Of a DNA stretch of 64,000 bases, positions 26,121-34,229 are shown piece by piece. The number at the start of each line of letters is the position of its first letter. The first letter of the stretch is position 1. Source of the DNA: T1Sed10-7 sp041686695 (GTDB taxonomy: Bacteria; Actinomycetota; Nitriliruptoria; Nitriliruptorales; Nitriliruptoraceae). Position numbers and translations under genes: made by a program. The notes below the pieces were generated by a model, which worked only from the letters and a program-made list of their open reading frames with translations, was not told where the DNA came from and did no database searches. The stretch covers positions 1 through 64,000 of the forward strand of contig JAWLDJ010000004.1 in assembly GCA_041686695.1 (NCBI GenBank), read 5' to 3'.

Positions 26121-26210
26121 GGCGCACCTCCACCGGCTGACGGTAGCGGTCACGTGCGGGCACGGACGCACGCCCGGCGGCAGCGCTGAACGCCGGCGAC
26201 GCCCCTTCGC

Positions 26211-27401
26211 TCAGGCGCCGTACTTCTCGAGCCGCCCGGCAGACGCGAGCATCAGCGGCATGAGATCCTGGGTCCGCACATGGCCGAGGATGCCGCTGGC
26301 GCAGGCACGTTCCCCGAAGCTGCGCACGTCGTCACGTCCCACCTTGTCCCCCCACAGCAGCGTCGGGACGGGGTGCCAGGAATGGGCGTGCAGCTGGGTC
26401 GGAGACGAGTGATCGCCGGTGATCGCCAGCACGTCGGGGCCGAGCGCGACCAGCTCCGGGATCACCTCGTCGACCGCCTCGATCGCCGCGATCTTGCCCG
26501 GTCGATCGCCGTCGTGTCCGGCGCGGTCCGCGCCCTTCTCGTGGGCGAAGAGGTAGTCGTAGCGGTCCCAGTTGCTCGACATCAGCTCGACCTGTGCAGC
26601 CAGGGACGTCACCACCGGCAGGACGTCCATCCCCACCAGCTGCGCCACACCGCGGTACATCGGGTAGTTCGCCACGGTCGCGGGACGCAGGGCGAAGCGT
26701 TCCTGCATGCTGGGCAGCTCGTGGAGGGTGTCGAAGCCGCGGAAGAGCACCACGTCGGCGTCCTGGCCGGTCAGCGCCTCCCTGATGGCGCCGTCGAGTT
26801 GCGCCAGGAGTTCGGCGGTGCGCTCGGCCTCGGGCGCGGTGGCGGTGGGCTGGCGTGGTGGGACACCCGTGCGTTGCGGATCGAGATCCTCGACACGCGG
26901 GTCCAGTCCCTCACCACGCAGGACCAGCAGGACCCGGTGCTCCGAGACGTGCTCGAAGGTGACCTCGACATCGTCGAGTGCGACCTGCTGCTGGAGGTGC
27001 TCGACGATCGCGCGGGCACGGTCGTCGTCGATCCGACCGGCACGTCGGTCGCTGACCCGGCCATCGTCATCGAGCAGGGCCAGGTTGCCCCGCGCGGCCA
27101 CGTCGCCAGGTCGGAGCTCGACACCCAGACCGATCGCGGACAGCAGACCTCGTCCGAGGTCGTACTCGAGTGGGTCGTAGCCGAACAGGGCGAGGTGACC
27201 GGGACCGGAGCCGACCGTGATCCCCGGACCCGCCGGCAGCGCCACGCCACAAGCGGCCTGTGCCGCGAGCTCGTCGAGGTTCGGCGTGTCCGCCGCCTCG
27301 AGTTCGCTGTCCTGCCGGGCATCGGCGTAGCCCCCCAGCCCGTCGATCACCAGCAGCACGATGTGGGCGGGGTTGTCGTTGATGAGTTCACGCAGGTGCA
27401 T
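26211..27401 (-). CDS. apgM: 2,3-bisphosphoglycerate-independent phosphoglycerate mutase, ApgM type
   Basis: A protein of 396 residues. It interconverts 3- and 2-phosphoglycerate. Alkaline-phosphatase-superfamily motifs are VLLVIDGLGGYAD (metal Asp), the phospho-Ser region TVGSGPGHLALFGYDP, FAHEKGADRAGHDGD and ITGDHSSPT. The length and motif order fit the archaeal-type ApgM, not the larger GpmI or the cofactor-dependent GpmA. ATG 27401 has GAGAGGT upstream. It lies 14 bp after the PDZ-S16 gene, so it is likely co-transcribed with the two membrane proteases. Confidence 0.93.
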   Translation of the reverse strand: MHLRELINDNPAHIVLLVIDGLGGYADARQDSELEAADTPNLDELAAQAACGVALPAGPGITVGSGPGHLALFGYDPLEYDLGRGLLSAIGLGVELRPGDVAARGNLALLDDDGRVSDRRAGRIDDDRARAIVEHLQQQVALDDVEVTFEHVSEHRVLLVLRGEGLDPRVEDLDPQRTGVPPRQPTATAPEAERTAELLAQLDGAIREALTGQDADVVLFRGFDTLHELPSMQERFALRPATVANYPMYRGVAQLVGMDVLPVVTSLAAQVELMSSNWDRYDYLFAHEKGADRAGHDGDRPGKIAAIEAVDEVIPELVALGPDVLAITGDHSSPTQLHAHSWHPVPTLLWGDKVGRDDVRSFGERACASGILGHVRTQDLMPLMLASAGRLEKYGA

Positions 27402-27415
27402 GTCTGGGACCTCTC

Positions 27416-28399
27416 TCAGTCGGCGAGTGCGTCGATGGCCTCGCGCAGCGTGTCGACCCCGATGACCTCGAGCTCCGCCGGGGCCGCGTCTCGCGCCACC
27501 GCCACATGGGTGTCGGGGACCAGGAACACCTCGGCGTCGACCAGCCGGGCACCCTGCACCTTGGCGGCCACACCGTCGACCGGACCGACGTTGCCGGACA
27601 GGTCGATCGTGCCCGTCCCCGCGATGACACGGCCGCCACCGAGGACCTGATCGGTCGCGGCGTCGTAGGCCCCGAGTGCCAGCATCAGCCCGGCCGAGGG
27701 GCCGCCGATACGGCGGTCGGCGACCACCTGCGCGCGTGCCGGGGCGTCGATCCTCAGCTCCACGGTGGTGACCAGCACGCCGAGACCGATACGACCGACC
27801 TCGCCCTCCAGTGGGACCAGCTCCACGGTGCGTGTCACCTCCTCGCCGTCGCGCCGGACGGTGACGCTCAGTTCCTCCCCGGCCCGCCGGTCCCCGAGCA
27901 ACGTCACCAGCTCGCTGGCGAGCTCGATGTCACGGCCGTCGACCGCGGTGATGACATCGTCCTCCTCGAAGGCCTCGGCACCGGGTGTCCCGGGGACGGT
28001 CGCGACGACACGGGCGCCGTCACCGTCGATCGTCACCTCCAGACCCGCGGCGTCGAATCCCACCGCGACCGCCGCACGGACGCTCTCGCGGAACAGCTCA
28101 CGCTGGAACTCCTCGAAGCGTTCCTGGTCCACTCCGGGCGGCAGCACCGCCGGAAGCAGGGTCAGCTCCCGCTCGTCGGCCGTCAGCGAGCGGGCGGCAC
28201 CCGCCAGCGTCGCCGGCTCCAGGCGCACCACGGTCACGTGGAGCTGCTCATCGAGCTCGCCGGGGAGGCCGTCGTCGAACTCGATGACCTCCTGGACGGG
28301 CAGCGCGGGGACCGGCGAGGTCACGGCCAACGGGAGCGGCACGACCAGCGCCGCCCAGGCCAGCAGCACGATCGCGACACCGAACAGGGCTCTGCGCAT
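27416..28399 (-). CDS. Membrane-anchored PDZ/Lon-type (S16) serine protease, YlbL-like
   Basis: A protein of 327 residues. One N-terminal membrane anchor (about 5-27) is followed by an extracytoplasmic part with a PDZ-like domain (130-195; EAFEEDDVITAVDGRDIE). The C-terminal Lon proteolytic domain has catalytic Ser235 (GGPSAGLML) and Lys280 (GVAAKVQGA). There is no ATPase. This is the organisation of Bacillus YlbL, which degrades a cell-division inhibitor; that role is not shown here. The ATG shares one base with the stop of the upstream M50 protease (TGATG), so the two are translationally coupled. Confidence 0.92.
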   Translation of the reverse strand: MRRALFGVAIVLLAWAALVVPLPLAVTSPVPALPVQEVIEFDDGLPGELDEQLHVTVVRLEPATLAGAARSLTADERELTLLPAVLPPGVDQERFEEFQRELFRESVRAAVAVGFDAAGLEVTIDGDGARVVATVPGTPGAEAFEEDDVITAVDGRDIELASELVTLLGDRRAGEELSVTVRRDGEEVTRTVELVPLEGEVGRIGLGVLVTTVELRIDAPARAQVVADRRIGGPSAGLMLALGAYDAATDQVLGGGRVIAGTGTIDLSGNVGPVDGVAAKVQGARLVDAEVFLVPDTHVAVARDAAPAELEVIGVDTLREAIDALAD

Positions 28400-29589
28400 C
28401 AGCTGCCCCCGTCGGGCAGGTGCTGCTGGTCGTCGGTGCCGGCCGAAGCGGCCGGGCTCGCCTGCCGCTTCCCGAGCTGCAAGGTGCGCTGCACGATGCG
28501 CTGGAGCTGCTCCGGGGCGACCACGCCCTCGACGCGCTCCTGGCCGTCCTGACGGCTCGTGACCGCCAGCGGGCGTCCCCCCGCCATCTCGCTCAGCGCC
28601 TCGGTGACCTCCGAGCTCTGGTCGACGCCGGGGAGCTCCTCGATCGGCACCATGACCTGCGCGACGGTACGGCTGGCGCGCTGGTCCGTGGGCAACTGCG
28701 CCACGTCATCGAGCACCAGGACGCCGACGGTCCGGCCGTCACGGGTGATCGCCAGGGTGCGCTCGGGCGCCACCCGCAGCTGCTCCACCGCGGCGCTGAG
28801 CTCGGTATCGACCGGCACGGACACGAGCTCATCGCGACGCAGGAGCTCACCGACGGTCAACCCACCCAGCGCCTCGTCGATCGACTGCTGCGCGATCTCG
28901 CTCTGCGCTGCGAACGCGAGGAAGCCACCGATCACGATGAGCCAGAGACCGCCGAGGAACGCGCCGGGCACGAAGAGGAACTGCAGGAACCCGAGGCCGG
29001 CGATGAGCGCCCCGATCAACTGGCCCGCTCGGGCGGCGATCCTGAGCGCCCGCCGGCGGTCACCGGTGACCGCCCACACCAGGGAACGCAGGATCCGTCC
29101 ACCGTCGAGCGGGGCACCGGGCAACAGGTTGAACAGCCCGAGTGCGAGGTTGATCCAGCCGAGCAGTCCGGAGACCTGCGCCACGGGCGCGAACCCCGCC
29201 CGGCCGGTGTAGACGGCGACGAGGCCGAACAACGCCGCCAACACGATGCTCGAGAAGGGGCCGATGGCCGTGACCGCGAACTCGTCACGCGGCTGGCGGA
29301 CGTCGCCAGACATCTCGGTGACCCCGCCGAAGAGGAACAGCGTGATCCCGCTGACCTCGACCCCGCGGTACGTGGCCTCCAAGGCGTGCGCGAACTCGTG
29401 GAACAGCACGGACAGGAAGAACAGCAAGGCCCCGACGACCGCCATGAGCACCGCGGTCGTCGCGCCGTAGTCCCCGAGCACGAAGCGGTTCCAGAAACTC
29501 CAGGCGATCAGCAGCGCGATGACCGCCCAGGAGCGGTGGAGTCGGACCTCGATACCAGCGATGGATCCGACGGTGATGCGGTGACCCAC
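28399..29589 (-). CDS. Site-2 protease (M50 family) with C-terminal CBS-like domain
   Basis: A protein of 396 residues with about six membrane helices. The zinc site is HEFAH (64-68) and the third ligand Asp162 in LLPGAPLDGGRI. The cytoplasmic C-terminal part (about 240-370) contains a CBS-pair-like stretch (TVGELLRRDELVSVPVDT, then TVAQVMVPIEELPGV), as in Rip3-type S2Ps. It performs intramembrane cleavage of regulatory proteins such as anti-sigma factors; the substrate is unknown. GTG start at 29589. A PDZ-S16 protease follows with a 1-base overlap, suggesting a joint proteolytic pathway. Confidence 0.92.
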   Translation of the reverse strand: MGHRITVGSIAGIEVRLHRSWAVIALLIAWSFWNRFVLGDYGATTAVLMAVVGALLFFLSVLFHEFAHALEATYRGVEVSGITLFLFGGVTEMSGDVRQPRDEFAVTAIGPFSSIVLAALFGLVAVYTGRAGFAPVAQVSGLLGWINLALGLFNLLPGAPLDGGRILRSLVWAVTGDRRRALRIAARAGQLIGALIAGLGFLQFLFVPGAFLGGLWLIVIGGFLAFAAQSEIAQQSIDEALGGLTVGELLRRDELVSVPVDTELSAAVEQLRVAPERTLAITRDGRTVGVLVLDDVAQLPTDQRASRTVAQVMVPIEELPGVDQSSEVTEALSEMAGGRPLAVTSRQDGQERVEGVVAPEQLQRIVQRTLQLGKRQASPAASAGTDDQQHLPDGGS

Positions 29590-29697
29590 GGTGCTCGTTC
29601 CCCTCCGGCGTCAGCCTGGGACGAGAGGCCCGCCGCCCCCAACTCGGTCACCGGCCGGATCGCCGGGACGGTCGCGGGCGGCGGAGGCGAACCGGGC

Positions 29698-30051
29698 TCA
29701 CTCGAGCCAGGCCCAGGCCTTGGACTCGTCGTCAGAGGAGAAGGTCTGCAGTTCGACCGGCGCCGCTTCCGCTGCCTTGGACAGCAGCTGGGTCGCCGTG
29801 TCATCGGTCACCACGGCGACGCGTTCCACGTCGTCGCGGTTCTCGCGGACGAAGCTCAGCCGCTCGTCCAGCGCGGTGAAGAAGCTCGAGAGCCCCAGGT
29901 CGGAGAGCCGGAACAGCACCCGGATCGTGCCGTGCTGGGCGATCTCATCGCGCAGCTCGCTGGCCAGCTGGGTGTACTCGTCCGCGGTGACGTCGCCTGA
30001 CAGTGAGTAGCCGATGACCTTGTCGTGGCTCTTCTCGAGTCGACGCATCAT
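29698..30051 (-). CDS. STAS/SpoIIAA-like protein
   Basis: A protein of 117 residues beginning MMRRLEKSHDKVIGYSLSGD, then TADEYTQLASELRDEIAQHG, VLFRLSDLGLSSFFTALDER and VERVAVVTDD. This matches the SpoIIAA-like (STAS/SEC14) family, whose members bind lipids or act in stress signalling. No phosphorylatable Ser in the usual anti-sigma antagonist position is evident. The start at ATG 30051 or 30048 is ambiguous; the frame up to 30114 is not coding-like. It lies downstream of ferritin on the same strand. Confidence 0.8.
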   Translation of the reverse strand: MMRRLEKSHDKVIGYSLSGDVTADEYTQLASELRDEIAQHGTIRVLFRLSDLGLSSFFTALDERLSFVRENRDDVERVAVVTDDTATQLLSKAAEAAPVELQTFSSDDESKAWAWLE

Positions 30052-30129
30052 GCTGGGTCCTTGCCTCGGTGATGGGTTCGCAGTCGGCAGGTTCCTGCCG
30101 CCTTCTCCCCTCACCCTAAGACCCTCGCC

Positions 30130-30146
30130 GACCGGTGCAACCGGTC
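30130..30146 (-). terminator. Hairpin after the ferritin gene
   Basis: Stem GACCGG (30130-30135), loop TGCAA, stem CCGGTC (30141-30146), 46 nt past the leftward ferritin stop and upstream of the STAS-like gene. It probably separates the two transcripts. Confidence 0.4.
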
Positions 30147-30191
30147 CCGCGGACGAACGGACACGCCCGCCGACAACCCCCGGACATGACG

Positions 30192-30704
30192 CTAGTGCTT
30201 GTCAGCGTCGCCGTCGCCACCGCGCCTGCCCGGCAGCTCACGGTCCAGCATGAGCACGGCGCTGGGATCGTCGATGACCTTCTCCAGCTCGCCCACCACG
30301 GTGCTGACGCTGGCCTCCTCCTCGACCTGCTCCTCGAGGAACCAGGTCAACAGGGGCAGGCTCGGGTAGGCGCGCGCGTCGGTGGCGGCCGAGTAGAGCT
30401 CGCCGATCGATGCGGTGACCTTGCGTTCGTGCTCCAGCGCCGCGACGAAGACCGCCAGCAGATCATCGAAGTCGGCCCTGGGGGCCTCCAGTGCGGCCAG
30501 GGCGACCTCGCCACCGCGGTCCAACACGTGGTCCATGAACAGCCGCGCGTGCTCGCCCTCCTCGGCGGATTGGGAGCGCAGCCAGGCTGCGGCGCCGTTG
30601 TAGTCGTGGGCCTCGGCCCACGCCGCCATCTGCAGGTACGCCCGCTCGGCGGCGTGCTCCAGCGCGATCTGGGCGTTGAACCGGGCCTGTAGGTCGGTCT
30701 CCAT
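30192..30704 (-). CDS. Non-heme ferritin
   Basis: A protein of 170 residues, a four-helix ferritin that oxidises Fe2+ and stores iron in a 24-subunit shell. Ferroxidase residues are visible: Glu16 and Tyr23 in IALEHAAERAYLQMAAW, Glu50 and His53 in SAEEGEHARLF, and further Glu in ALEHERKVTASI and LEEQVEEE. No heme-binding Met typical of bacterioferritin is seen. ATG 30704 has a perfect AGGAGG site; the frame upstream to 30719 is short and less likely. Divergent from the quinone oxidoreductase gene. Confidence 0.93.
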   Translation of the reverse strand: METDLQARFNAQIALEHAAERAYLQMAAWAEAHDYNGAAAWLRSQSAEEGEHARLFMDHVLDRGGEVALAALEAPRADFDDLLAVFVAALEHERKVTASIGELYSAATDARAYPSLPLLTWFLEEQVEEEASVSTVVGELEKVIDDPSAVLMLDRELPGRRGGDGDADKH

Positions 30705-30868
30705 CACGATCCTCCTCATCCAGCACGGAACGCGATCGTAGGCGCACGCCGGCAGGAGTCCGTGCGCACCTGGGGCTCCGTGCGGTCACGGCAGGGCTGC
30801 TGTTGTCCGCAACCTCGGAACGGGCCGGGTAGCGCCTATCCTCTGGCGCCTGTCGGACAGGAGAGCAC

Positions 30869-31828
30869 ATGCGCGCCGCCGTGGTCGAACAGCTGGAGGG
30901 TCCCAGAGCGATCCGGGTGACCGAGCAGCCGGAGCCCGCCGGAGCCGGCGTCCGGATCGCGGTCAGCGCCGCAGGGGTGACCTTCCCCGACGCGCTGCTG
31001 ACCCGTGGCCGCTACCAGCTGCGGCCCGAGCCACCCTTCGTGCCCGGGGCGGAGGTCAGCGGGGTGGTCACCGACGCACCGAGCGGCTCCGGGTTCACCG
31101 TCGGTGATCGGGTCGCGGCCTTCCCCGGGCTCGGGGGGTTCGCGGAGCGCGTGGTGGTGCCGGAGCACCTGGTGTTCCCACTGCCCGACGAGGTCGACAC
31201 CGAGGTCGCGGCCGGGCTCCCGATGAACCTGCTGACCGTGCACTTCGCACTGGTCGACCGGGGCCGGCTGCAGGCCGACGAGCGGGTCCTGGTGCACGGT
31301 GCCGCCGGTGGCATCGGGGTCGCGGCGATCCAGCTGGCCGTCGCTCGCGGGGCGCACGTCATCGCGGTCACCTCGACCGAGGAGAAGGCGGCGACGGCCC
31401 GCGCCGCCGGGGCGCACGAGGTGGTGGCGGTCGAGGGGTTCCGCGACGCGATCCAGGAGCTGACGGACGGTGAGGGCGTGGACGTCGTGCTCGACCCGGT
31501 CGGTGGCGACCGGGTCACCGACTCCCTGCGGTGCCTGCGCCGCCGCGGTCGGCTGCTGGTCGTGGGCTTCACCGAAGGGCAGATCCCGAGCGTGAAGGTC
31601 AACCGGCTCCTGCTCAACAACCTCGACGTCGTCGGCGTCGGATGGGGCGCGCACTGGCTCGCCGAACCGGGCTACCCGGGGCAGCAGTGGGCCGAACTGC
31701 TCCCTGATCTGCGTGCCGGCCGGCTCGTGCCGCCCATCGGCGCGCGTCACCGCTTGGAGGACGCTGCCGAGGCCGTGGCCTCGCTGGAGGAGCGCCGCGC
31801 GGTCGGCAAGGTGTTGCTCCTGCCCTAG
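30869..31828 (+). CDS. Zinc-free medium-chain NADPH:quinone oxidoreductase
   Basis: A protein of 319 residues of the MDR superfamily. The N-terminal catalytic domain shows VSAAGVTFPDALLTRGRYQ and PPFVPGAEVSGVV. The nucleotide domain has VHGAAGGIGVAAIQLA and the end is LEERRAVGKVLLLP. It lacks the zinc-ligand Cys of alcohol dehydrogenases, so it is probably a quinone oxidoreductase or enoyl reductase using NADPH. ATG 30869 follows an AGGAGAG site. A TATCCT box at 30837 may be part of its promoter. Confidence 0.9.
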   Translation: MRAAVVEQLEGPRAIRVTEQPEPAGAGVRIAVSAAGVTFPDALLTRGRYQLRPEPPFVPGAEVSGVVTDAPSGSGFTVGDRVAAFPGLGGFAERVVVPEHLVFPLPDEVDTEVAAGLPMNLLTVHFALVDRGRLQADERVLVHGAAGGIGVAAIQLAVARGAHVIAVTSTEEKAATARAAGAHEVVAVEGFRDAIQELTDGEGVDVVLDPVGGDRVTDSLRCLRRRGRLLVVGFTEGQIPSVKVNRLLLNNLDVVGVGWGAHWLAEPGYPGQQWAELLPDLRAGRLVPPIGARHRLEDAAEAVASLEERRAVGKVLLLP

Positions 31829-31836
31829 ACGGCGCT

Positions 31837-31865
31837 CCCGGGGAACGCGGTGCCGAGCCCCCGGG
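31837..31865. terminator. Hairpin between convergent genes
   Basis: Stem CCCGGGG (31837-31843) and CCCCGGG (31859-31865) with a 15-nt loop, in the 49-bp gap between the convergent quinone oxidoreductase and HAD genes. It could serve both strands. Confidence 0.4.
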
Positions 31866-31877
31866 CATCACAGCCGA

Positions 31878-32642
31878 TCACGGCAGGTAGCGCGCGAGGA
31901 CACGTCGCAACTCCTCCTCGTCGGGCACCTCCACGACCACCTCGGCGAGATCGTCGACCACGACATCGGCGCCGTGCTCGCGGAGCTCGTCGGCGACCCC
32001 CTCGCGGTCGATACCGATGACCAGGCCGAAACCGCCGCGCCGACCGGCCTGGACCCCGGCCTGGGCGTCCTCGACGACCACGGTGCGGTCCGGCTCGGCG
32101 TCCAGACGCCGGGTCGCCTCGAGCAGCACGGCGGGGTCCGGCTTGCCCGGGAGCCCGAGTTCCGCGGCGACGACGCCATCGACCCGGGCCTCGAACAGCT
32201 CGCCGAGCCCCGCGGCCTCGAGCACGGGACGACAGTTGCGGCTGGCGGAGAACACCGCCGTGCGCAGGCCGCTGAGCTGCAACCGGCACACCAACTCGAC
32301 GGTGGACTCGAAGACGACCACACCGTCCTCCTCCAAGCTGGCGAGGAAGGCCTCGTTCTTGCGTTCGCCGAGCTCGACCACCGTGTCCTCGTCGACCTCG
32401 ATCCCGCGGCTCAGCAGGAAGTCTCGCACCCCGTCGAGCCGGGGCTTGCCGTCGACGTGGCGCAGGTAGTCCTGATCGGTGAACGGACGGTGGTCCTCAG
32501 CGGGATCGGTCGAGCGGTCGGCGAGGTAGTCGTCGAACAGCCGCTTCCACGCCGCTCGGTGGACGGAGGCGGTGTCGGTGATCACCCCGTCCAGATCGAA
32601 GATGACCGCGTCGAATCGGTCGGGGTCGAGTGTGGTCGTCAT
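31878..32642 (-). CDS. HAD-superfamily phosphatase, beta-phosphoglucomutase-like
   Basis: A protein of 254 residues. The HAD nucleophile motif is FDLDGVITDT (Asp16, Asp18), followed by a helical cap with SVHRAAWKRLFDDYL and FTDQDYLRHVDGKPR (the substrate-specific HxxxGxxR-like loop). Motif II is AVFSASRN, then Lys in GLPGKPDPA, and motif IV is VVEDAQAGVQAG. It is close to beta-phosphoglucomutases that handle trehalose or maltose phosphorylase products; a genuine mutase is plausible but not certain. ATG 32642. A duplicated 15-bp element sits upstream. Confidence 0.88.
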   Translation of the reverse strand: MTTTLDPDRFDAVIFDLDGVITDTASVHRAAWKRLFDDYLADRSTDPAEDHRPFTDQDYLRHVDGKPRLDGVRDFLLSRGIEVDEDTVVELGERKNEAFLASLEEDGVVVFESTVELVCRLQLSGLRTAVFSASRNCRPVLEAAGLGELFEARVDGVVAAELGLPGKPDPAVLLEATRRLDAEPDRTVVVEDAQAGVQAGRRGGFGLVIGIDREGVADELREHGADVVVDDLAEVVVEVPDEEELRRVLARYLP

Positions 32643-32670
32643 CAGCCTGCCTCGTCTCGGTGGGGCGCTG

Positions 32671-32703
32671 CCATGGCTCGGGTGTCCCCCATGGCTCGGG
32701 TGT
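32671..32703. repeat. 15-bp direct repeat with 18-bp period upstream of the HAD gene
   Basis: CCATGGCTCGGGTGT occurs at 32671-32685 and exactly again at 32689-32703, three bases apart. It lies 29-61 nt upstream of the leftward HAD gene's ATG. Placement is right for a regulator-binding site or for overlap with its promoter. Function is inferred. Confidence 0.6.
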
Positions 32704-32814
32704 GGCCACAGCCTGTGTCGGCGCCGAGCCGAGCGCAAGGGCAGACCTGCTGCGGTTGGGACGGGTTGGACGCGACCTCACGACCCACCCCGAGCGATGG
32801 TCACCGCCATGCTG

Positions 32815-33468
32815 CTACCGAGGAACGCTGCGCTCGCCGGTGAGGCGCTGCATCCGTTCCAGGGCCCGGGCGTAGAACCGCAGCTGTGTGGAACGGCCGA
32901 AGAGGGTGAAGCCGGCGCGCACCACCGGGTTGTCGATGCGTCCACGCTGGGAGTAGGCGGCCATCCGGAACTCCACACGTCCGGACGCGGGGTCCTTGAC
33001 GACCTCGTAGTCCATCTGTCCCCGCTCGAGGTGGCCCGCCAGGGTGCGGTAGTGCCACGCGAACCGGTGGACCCCCTCCTCTCCCCCGGGATCGACACCG
33101 TCGATGACCCCCCCGACCCGCACGCCCATCGGGAAACGCAACCCCGCGAAGCGCCCGACCAGCAGCATGTCACGCCCCTCGAGCGGCGCGGCAGCGTCGT
33201 AGACCGCGCGCACCAGCGCCGGGTCGGCCACCTGGTAGGTCCACAGCAGCTCGCGGGCGACGGCGTACGGCCCACCGGCGACCGGCGGACCGGGCGGTTC
33301 CGAGGGGAGGTCGATCCGGCGGCGGTCCGCCCGCCAGGCCGGCGCGGCAGCCGCCTCCTCCCAGCGCATCGGGACGAAGTTGACCTCGAGCGCACCGAGT
33401 CGCTCGTAGGCCGCGAGCGCTGAGCTCGGGACCGGTGCGGTCGTGACCAGGCGGCGCTCGGTGCTCAC
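32815..33468 (-). CDS. SRPBCC-like protein (possibly DUF1990-related), second of a tandem pair
   Basis: A protein of 217 residues starting at GTG 33468, which overlaps the TGA of the preceding gene by four bases (GTGA). It resembles lipid-binding helix-grip proteins: an N-terminal YERLGALEVNFVP, a middle GRFAGLRFPMGVRVGGVI, FAWHYRTLAGHLERGQMDYEV and a terminal helix RFYARALERMQRL. Ligand is unknown. The frame continues upstream inside the neighbouring gene but without support. Family assignment is tentative. Confidence 0.6.
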   Translation of the reverse strand: MSTERRLVTTAPVPSSALAAYERLGALEVNFVPMRWEEAAAAPAWRADRRRIDLPSEPPGPPVAGGPYAVARELLWTYQVADPALVRAVYDAAAPLEGRDMLLVGRFAGLRFPMGVRVGGVIDGVDPGGEEGVHRFAWHYRTLAGHLERGQMDYEVVKDPASGRVEFRMAAYSQRGRIDNPVVRAGFTLFGRSTQLRFYARALERMQRLTGERSVPR

Positions 33469-34190
33469 GACGGCGGGTCGTAGCGTCGCGTCGTACAGGA
33501 CGGGTTGCTCATGCGCACGCCACCGCTGACCGCCGCCACCCGACGACAGAACTGGGACCACATGTGCTGCTGGAGCTCCCGACCGATCGGGAACCGCTCG
33601 TAGAGCAGGTGGAACAGCGGGTCACCGCTGCGAGCCCACGACTCGATCCGGAACTCGAGGAAGCCACGGGGATCCGTGCTGGTGCGGAACTCGATCTCCC
33701 CCGCCTCCATGTGACCGCGCATCGTCGCGAAGCGGAAGGACGTCGGTGTGCGCTCCACCACGCGGACCGGACCGTTCCAGGGCCCCGGCAACCGGACGAT
33801 CAGCTCGTCACCGACGGCGAGGTCCCGGGCCGGCTGCCCGTCGAGCGTCTCGAACCGCGCCATCTCCGTGGGGGTCACCCGGTTGGGTTCCTCGAGGATG
33901 TAGCCGATCAGCTCCTCGGCGGTGAGCACCTCGTCGGTGACCACGATCCAGTAGCTGCGATGGAACAAGGGGCCGAGCCCCTCGCGCGCCCGCTGCAGGG
34001 TCTCCGGATCGCCGGGGAGCTCGCGATCCAGATCGGGCGGCTCAGCCGCGTCCTCCTGCCGGTCGCGTCGGTAGAGGGGGATCCGCTGCACCGAGTAGCG
34101 CGCCGCGGTCGTGGCCATGTCCGAGCCCCATCCGACCAGACGCCGTAGGGTGCCGTCGTGGCCGGTCAGGTGCTGCGTGGCGGTTGCCAT
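33465..34190 (-). CDS. SRPBCC-like protein (possibly DUF1990-related), first of a tandem pair
   Basis: A protein of 241 residues if started at ATG 34190 (MATATQHLTGHDGTLRRL), or 217 from ATG 34118 (MATTAARYSVQR). The core GLGPLFHRSYWIVVTDEVL, LPGPWNGPVRVVERTPTSF, GHMEAGEIEFRT and a C-terminal LFHLLYERFPIGRELQQHM suggest a lipid-binding SRPBCC fold. The upstream start leaves only 39 bp to the divergent gene, which argues for 34118. Coding-like third positions argue for 34190. Translation is coupled to the second copy by a 4-bp overlap. Confidence 0.6.
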   Translation of the reverse strand: MATATQHLTGHDGTLRRLVGWGSDMATTAARYSVQRIPLYRRDRQEDAAEPPDLDRELPGDPETLQRAREGLGPLFHRSYWIVVTDEVLTAEELIGYILEEPNRVTPTEMARFETLDGQPARDLAVGDELIVRLPGPWNGPVRVVERTPTSFRFATMRGHMEAGEIEFRTSTDPRGFLEFRIESWARSGDPLFHLLYERFPIGRELQQHMWSQFCRRVAAVSGGVRMSNPSCTTRRYDPPS

Positions 34191-34229
34191 GGCAAGGCCC
34201 CGGTCGGGAGCAGGGAAGGTCGACGCATC

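Noticed and set aside
30803..30842. TTGTCC and TATCCT boxes as a promoter for the quinone oxidoreductase
   Set aside because: The spacing is 28 bp, too long for a standard promoter. Only the TATCCT box is mentioned with the gene.
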